64,000 nt of DNA from Streptomyces sp. RPA4-2 (GTDB taxonomy: Bacteria > Actinomycetota > Actinomycetes > Streptomycetales > Streptomycetaceae). Below, piece by piece: positions 62,926-64,000 of this stretch. The notes under the pieces are model-generated. The model saw only the letters and a list, made by a program, of their open reading frames with translations, searched no databases and had not been told where the DNA came from. Position numbers and translations under genes: made by a program. Position 1 is the first letter of the stretch. Each line of letters begins with the position of its first letter. The stretch spans positions 9,176,001-9,240,000 of the forward strand of contig NZ_CP050975.2 in assembly GCF_012273515.2 (NCBI RefSeq), written 5' to 3'.

Positions 62926-64000
62926 CCGCCGCAGTCGCCCCCGAGAAGCCCGAACTGCCGCGCGGTCCCGGTACGCCGAAGAAGAACGGAGCGGCCGAAG
63001 CCGCGAGTCTGCGCTCGGTCGCCAAGAACTACGTCGATCGGCTACGGGGCGGAGAGTTGGGCGCCCTCCCCGCCGTACTCGGCCTGATCGTCCTGTGCGT
63101 GTTCTTCGCCGTCCTGCGTCCGGTCTTCGTGTCCGAGCTGAACTTCGCCAACCTGCTGACCCAGGGCGCGGGCAGCATCGCCATCGCCATGGGCCTGGTC
63201 TTCGTCCTCCTCCTCGGCGAGATCGACCTGTCCGCGGGTTACGCCAGCGGGGTCTGCGCCGCCGTCCTCGCCGTCCTGCTCACCGACCACGGATGGCCCT
63301 GGTACGGCGCGGCCGGCGCGGCGATCCTCACCGGCACGGTCATCGGCCTGGTGCTCGGCCTGCTGGTGGCGAAGGTCGGCATCCCTTCGTTCGTGGTCAC
63401 GCTGGCCGCCTTCCTGGGGTTCCAGGGCATCGTGCTGATGCTGCTGAAGGAAGGCACCAACGTCTCGATCCGAGACGAGACGATCCTGGCCGTCGCAAAC
63501 AACAACCTCTCGCCCGCGCTGGGCTGGGTACTGCTCGCCGTCAGCGTCGGGACGTACGCGGCGATCCAGCTCCGGCAGAGCCGGAACCGCCGACGGCGGG
63601 GGCTCGCCCCCGCTCCACTCACCCTGCTCGCGGTCAGGTTCGGCGGCCTGGCGGTGCTCGGTGCGATCGCCGTCCACCTGCTCAACCAGGAGCGCAGCCG
63701 CAACATCATCGTCGACTCGCTCAAGGGTGTACCGATCGTGGTGCCGGTCATCGCCGTCCTGCTCATCGCCGGTACGCTCCTGCTCCAGCGCACCTCATTC
63801 GGCCTGCACATCTACGCGGTGGGCGGTAACGCCGAGGCGGCCCGCCGGGCCGGCATCAACGTGGCGGCCATCCGCATCTCCGCGTTCGTCATCTGCTCCT
63901 CCCTGGCCGCGGTCGGCGGCATCATCGCCGCGTCCCGGGGCAACTCGGTCGACCCCAACACCGGTGGCAGCAACGTGCTGTTGCTGGCGGTCGGCGCCGC
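62922..64000 (+). CDS. Sugar ABC transporter permease (partial, runs off the window)
   Basis: ATG 62922 opens a frame that is still open at the last base (359 codons visible). After a polar start of about 45 residues come multiple membrane helices (LGALPAVLGLIVLCVFFAVL, GSIAIAMGLVFVLLLGEIDL) and the family loops GEIDLSAGYASGV, VGIPSFVVTLAAFLGFQGIV, HIYAVGGNAEAARRAGINVA. These are typical of XylH-type BPD_transp_2 permeases. It forms the membrane channel for the two upstream components. Confidence 0.93.
   Translation, partial: MTAAVAPEKPELPRGPGTPKKNGAAEAASLRSVAKNYVDRLRGGELGALPAVLGLIVLCVFFAVLRPVFVSELNFANLLTQGAGSIAIAMGLVFVLLLGEIDLSAGYASGVCAAVLAVLLTDHGWPWYGAAGAAILTGTVIGLVLGLLVAKVGIPSFVVTLAAFLGFQGIVLMLLKEGTNVSIRDETILAVANNNLSPALGWVLLAVSVGTYAAIQLRQSRNRRRRGLAPAPLTLLAVRFGGLAVLGAIAVHLLNQERSRNIIVDSLKGVPIVVPVIAVLLIAGTLLLQRTSFGLHIYAVGGNAEAARRAGINVAAIRISAFVICSSLAAVGGIIAASRGNSVDPNTGGSNVLLLAVGA

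Noticed and set aside
1..64000. tRNA or rRNA genes
   Set aside because: No cloverleaf with the conserved TTCGA arm or rRNA core sequence was noticed when reading both strands; a tRNA-finding program would be needed to be sure.

Overview
The DNA is very GC-rich with strong third-position GC bias, many GTG starts, 4-bp ATGA/GTGA gene overlaps and families typical of actinomycetes (gvpO-A-F-G-Y-Z-J-L-S-K gas vesicle order, DUF6286/AmaP/Asp23 modules, DUF6479, DUF6131, DUF5133, SAM methyltransferases of the DUF574 type). The window therefore looks like a chromosomal segment of a Streptomyces or close relative. The many decayed insertion sequences and broken genes suggest an arm-like or otherwise accessory region. 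I saw no rRNA or tRNA gene and no replication origin.

Layout. 1-2500: the end of a membrane protein gene whose stop codon abuts an IS5-type element (397-1754) carrying a passenger gene, then a CsbD-like stress protein. 2700-7050: an MSMEG_6728-type protein, then a cell-envelope stress module: a leftward operon of two Asp23/Gls24 proteins, a tiny membrane protein, a DUF6286 protein and an AmaP-like anchor, divergent from an ECF sigma factor that overlaps another Asp23-like gene. 7239-12721: a complete ten-gene Streptomyces-type gas vesicle cluster ending in a strong hairpin. 12800-18700: small stress-type genes (DUF6131, CsbD-like, SRPBCC), an operon of methyltransferase, CDGSH protein and haem-oxygenase-like protein, DUF6479, an ADF/cofilin-like protein at 17111-17515, a DUF6381-like peptide and another SRPBCC protein.

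18757-29000: FAD oxidoreductase, SDR, a GH65 phosphorylase with its beta-phosphoglucomutase-like partner, a MarR/epoxide-hydrolase pair with a palindromic operator, an IS256 relic, and a methyltransferase. 28500-41200: a secreted ricin-B lectin protein, IS630 and IS5-passenger relics around a GNAT gene, two aldo/keto reductases, an IS relic, LysR facing an IMPase-like gene and an F420-reductase-type gene, a DHA2 MFS pump with its MarR regulator, and a Tat-exported PIG-L deacetylase. 41400-48950: a decay zone. An HTH/NB-ARC/TPR regulator and an F420 oxidoreductase are each interrupted by an in-frame TAG; an IS110 relic is internally inverted; an octanucleotide repeat, an IS630 relic, an Imm21 immunity gene with a frameshifted neighbour, a SAM methyltransferase and a broken DUF5133 gene follow.

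49051-64000: a membrane protein/lipoprotein pair, an OGG-fold protein, an RNase J, a large S8 protease, an IS4-type relic, a 207-bp MITE that supplies the stop codon of a beta-lactamase-family gene, and the start of a xylose-type sugar ABC operon (binding protein, ATPase, permease running off the edge).

The most unusual items are the ADF/cofilin homologue in a bacterial chromosome, the highly charged tails of GvpY, GvpZ and GvpA beside an Asp23/sigma module, and the cluster of broken genes at 41-49 kb. Family names are from pattern recognition of the translations; no database search was run.
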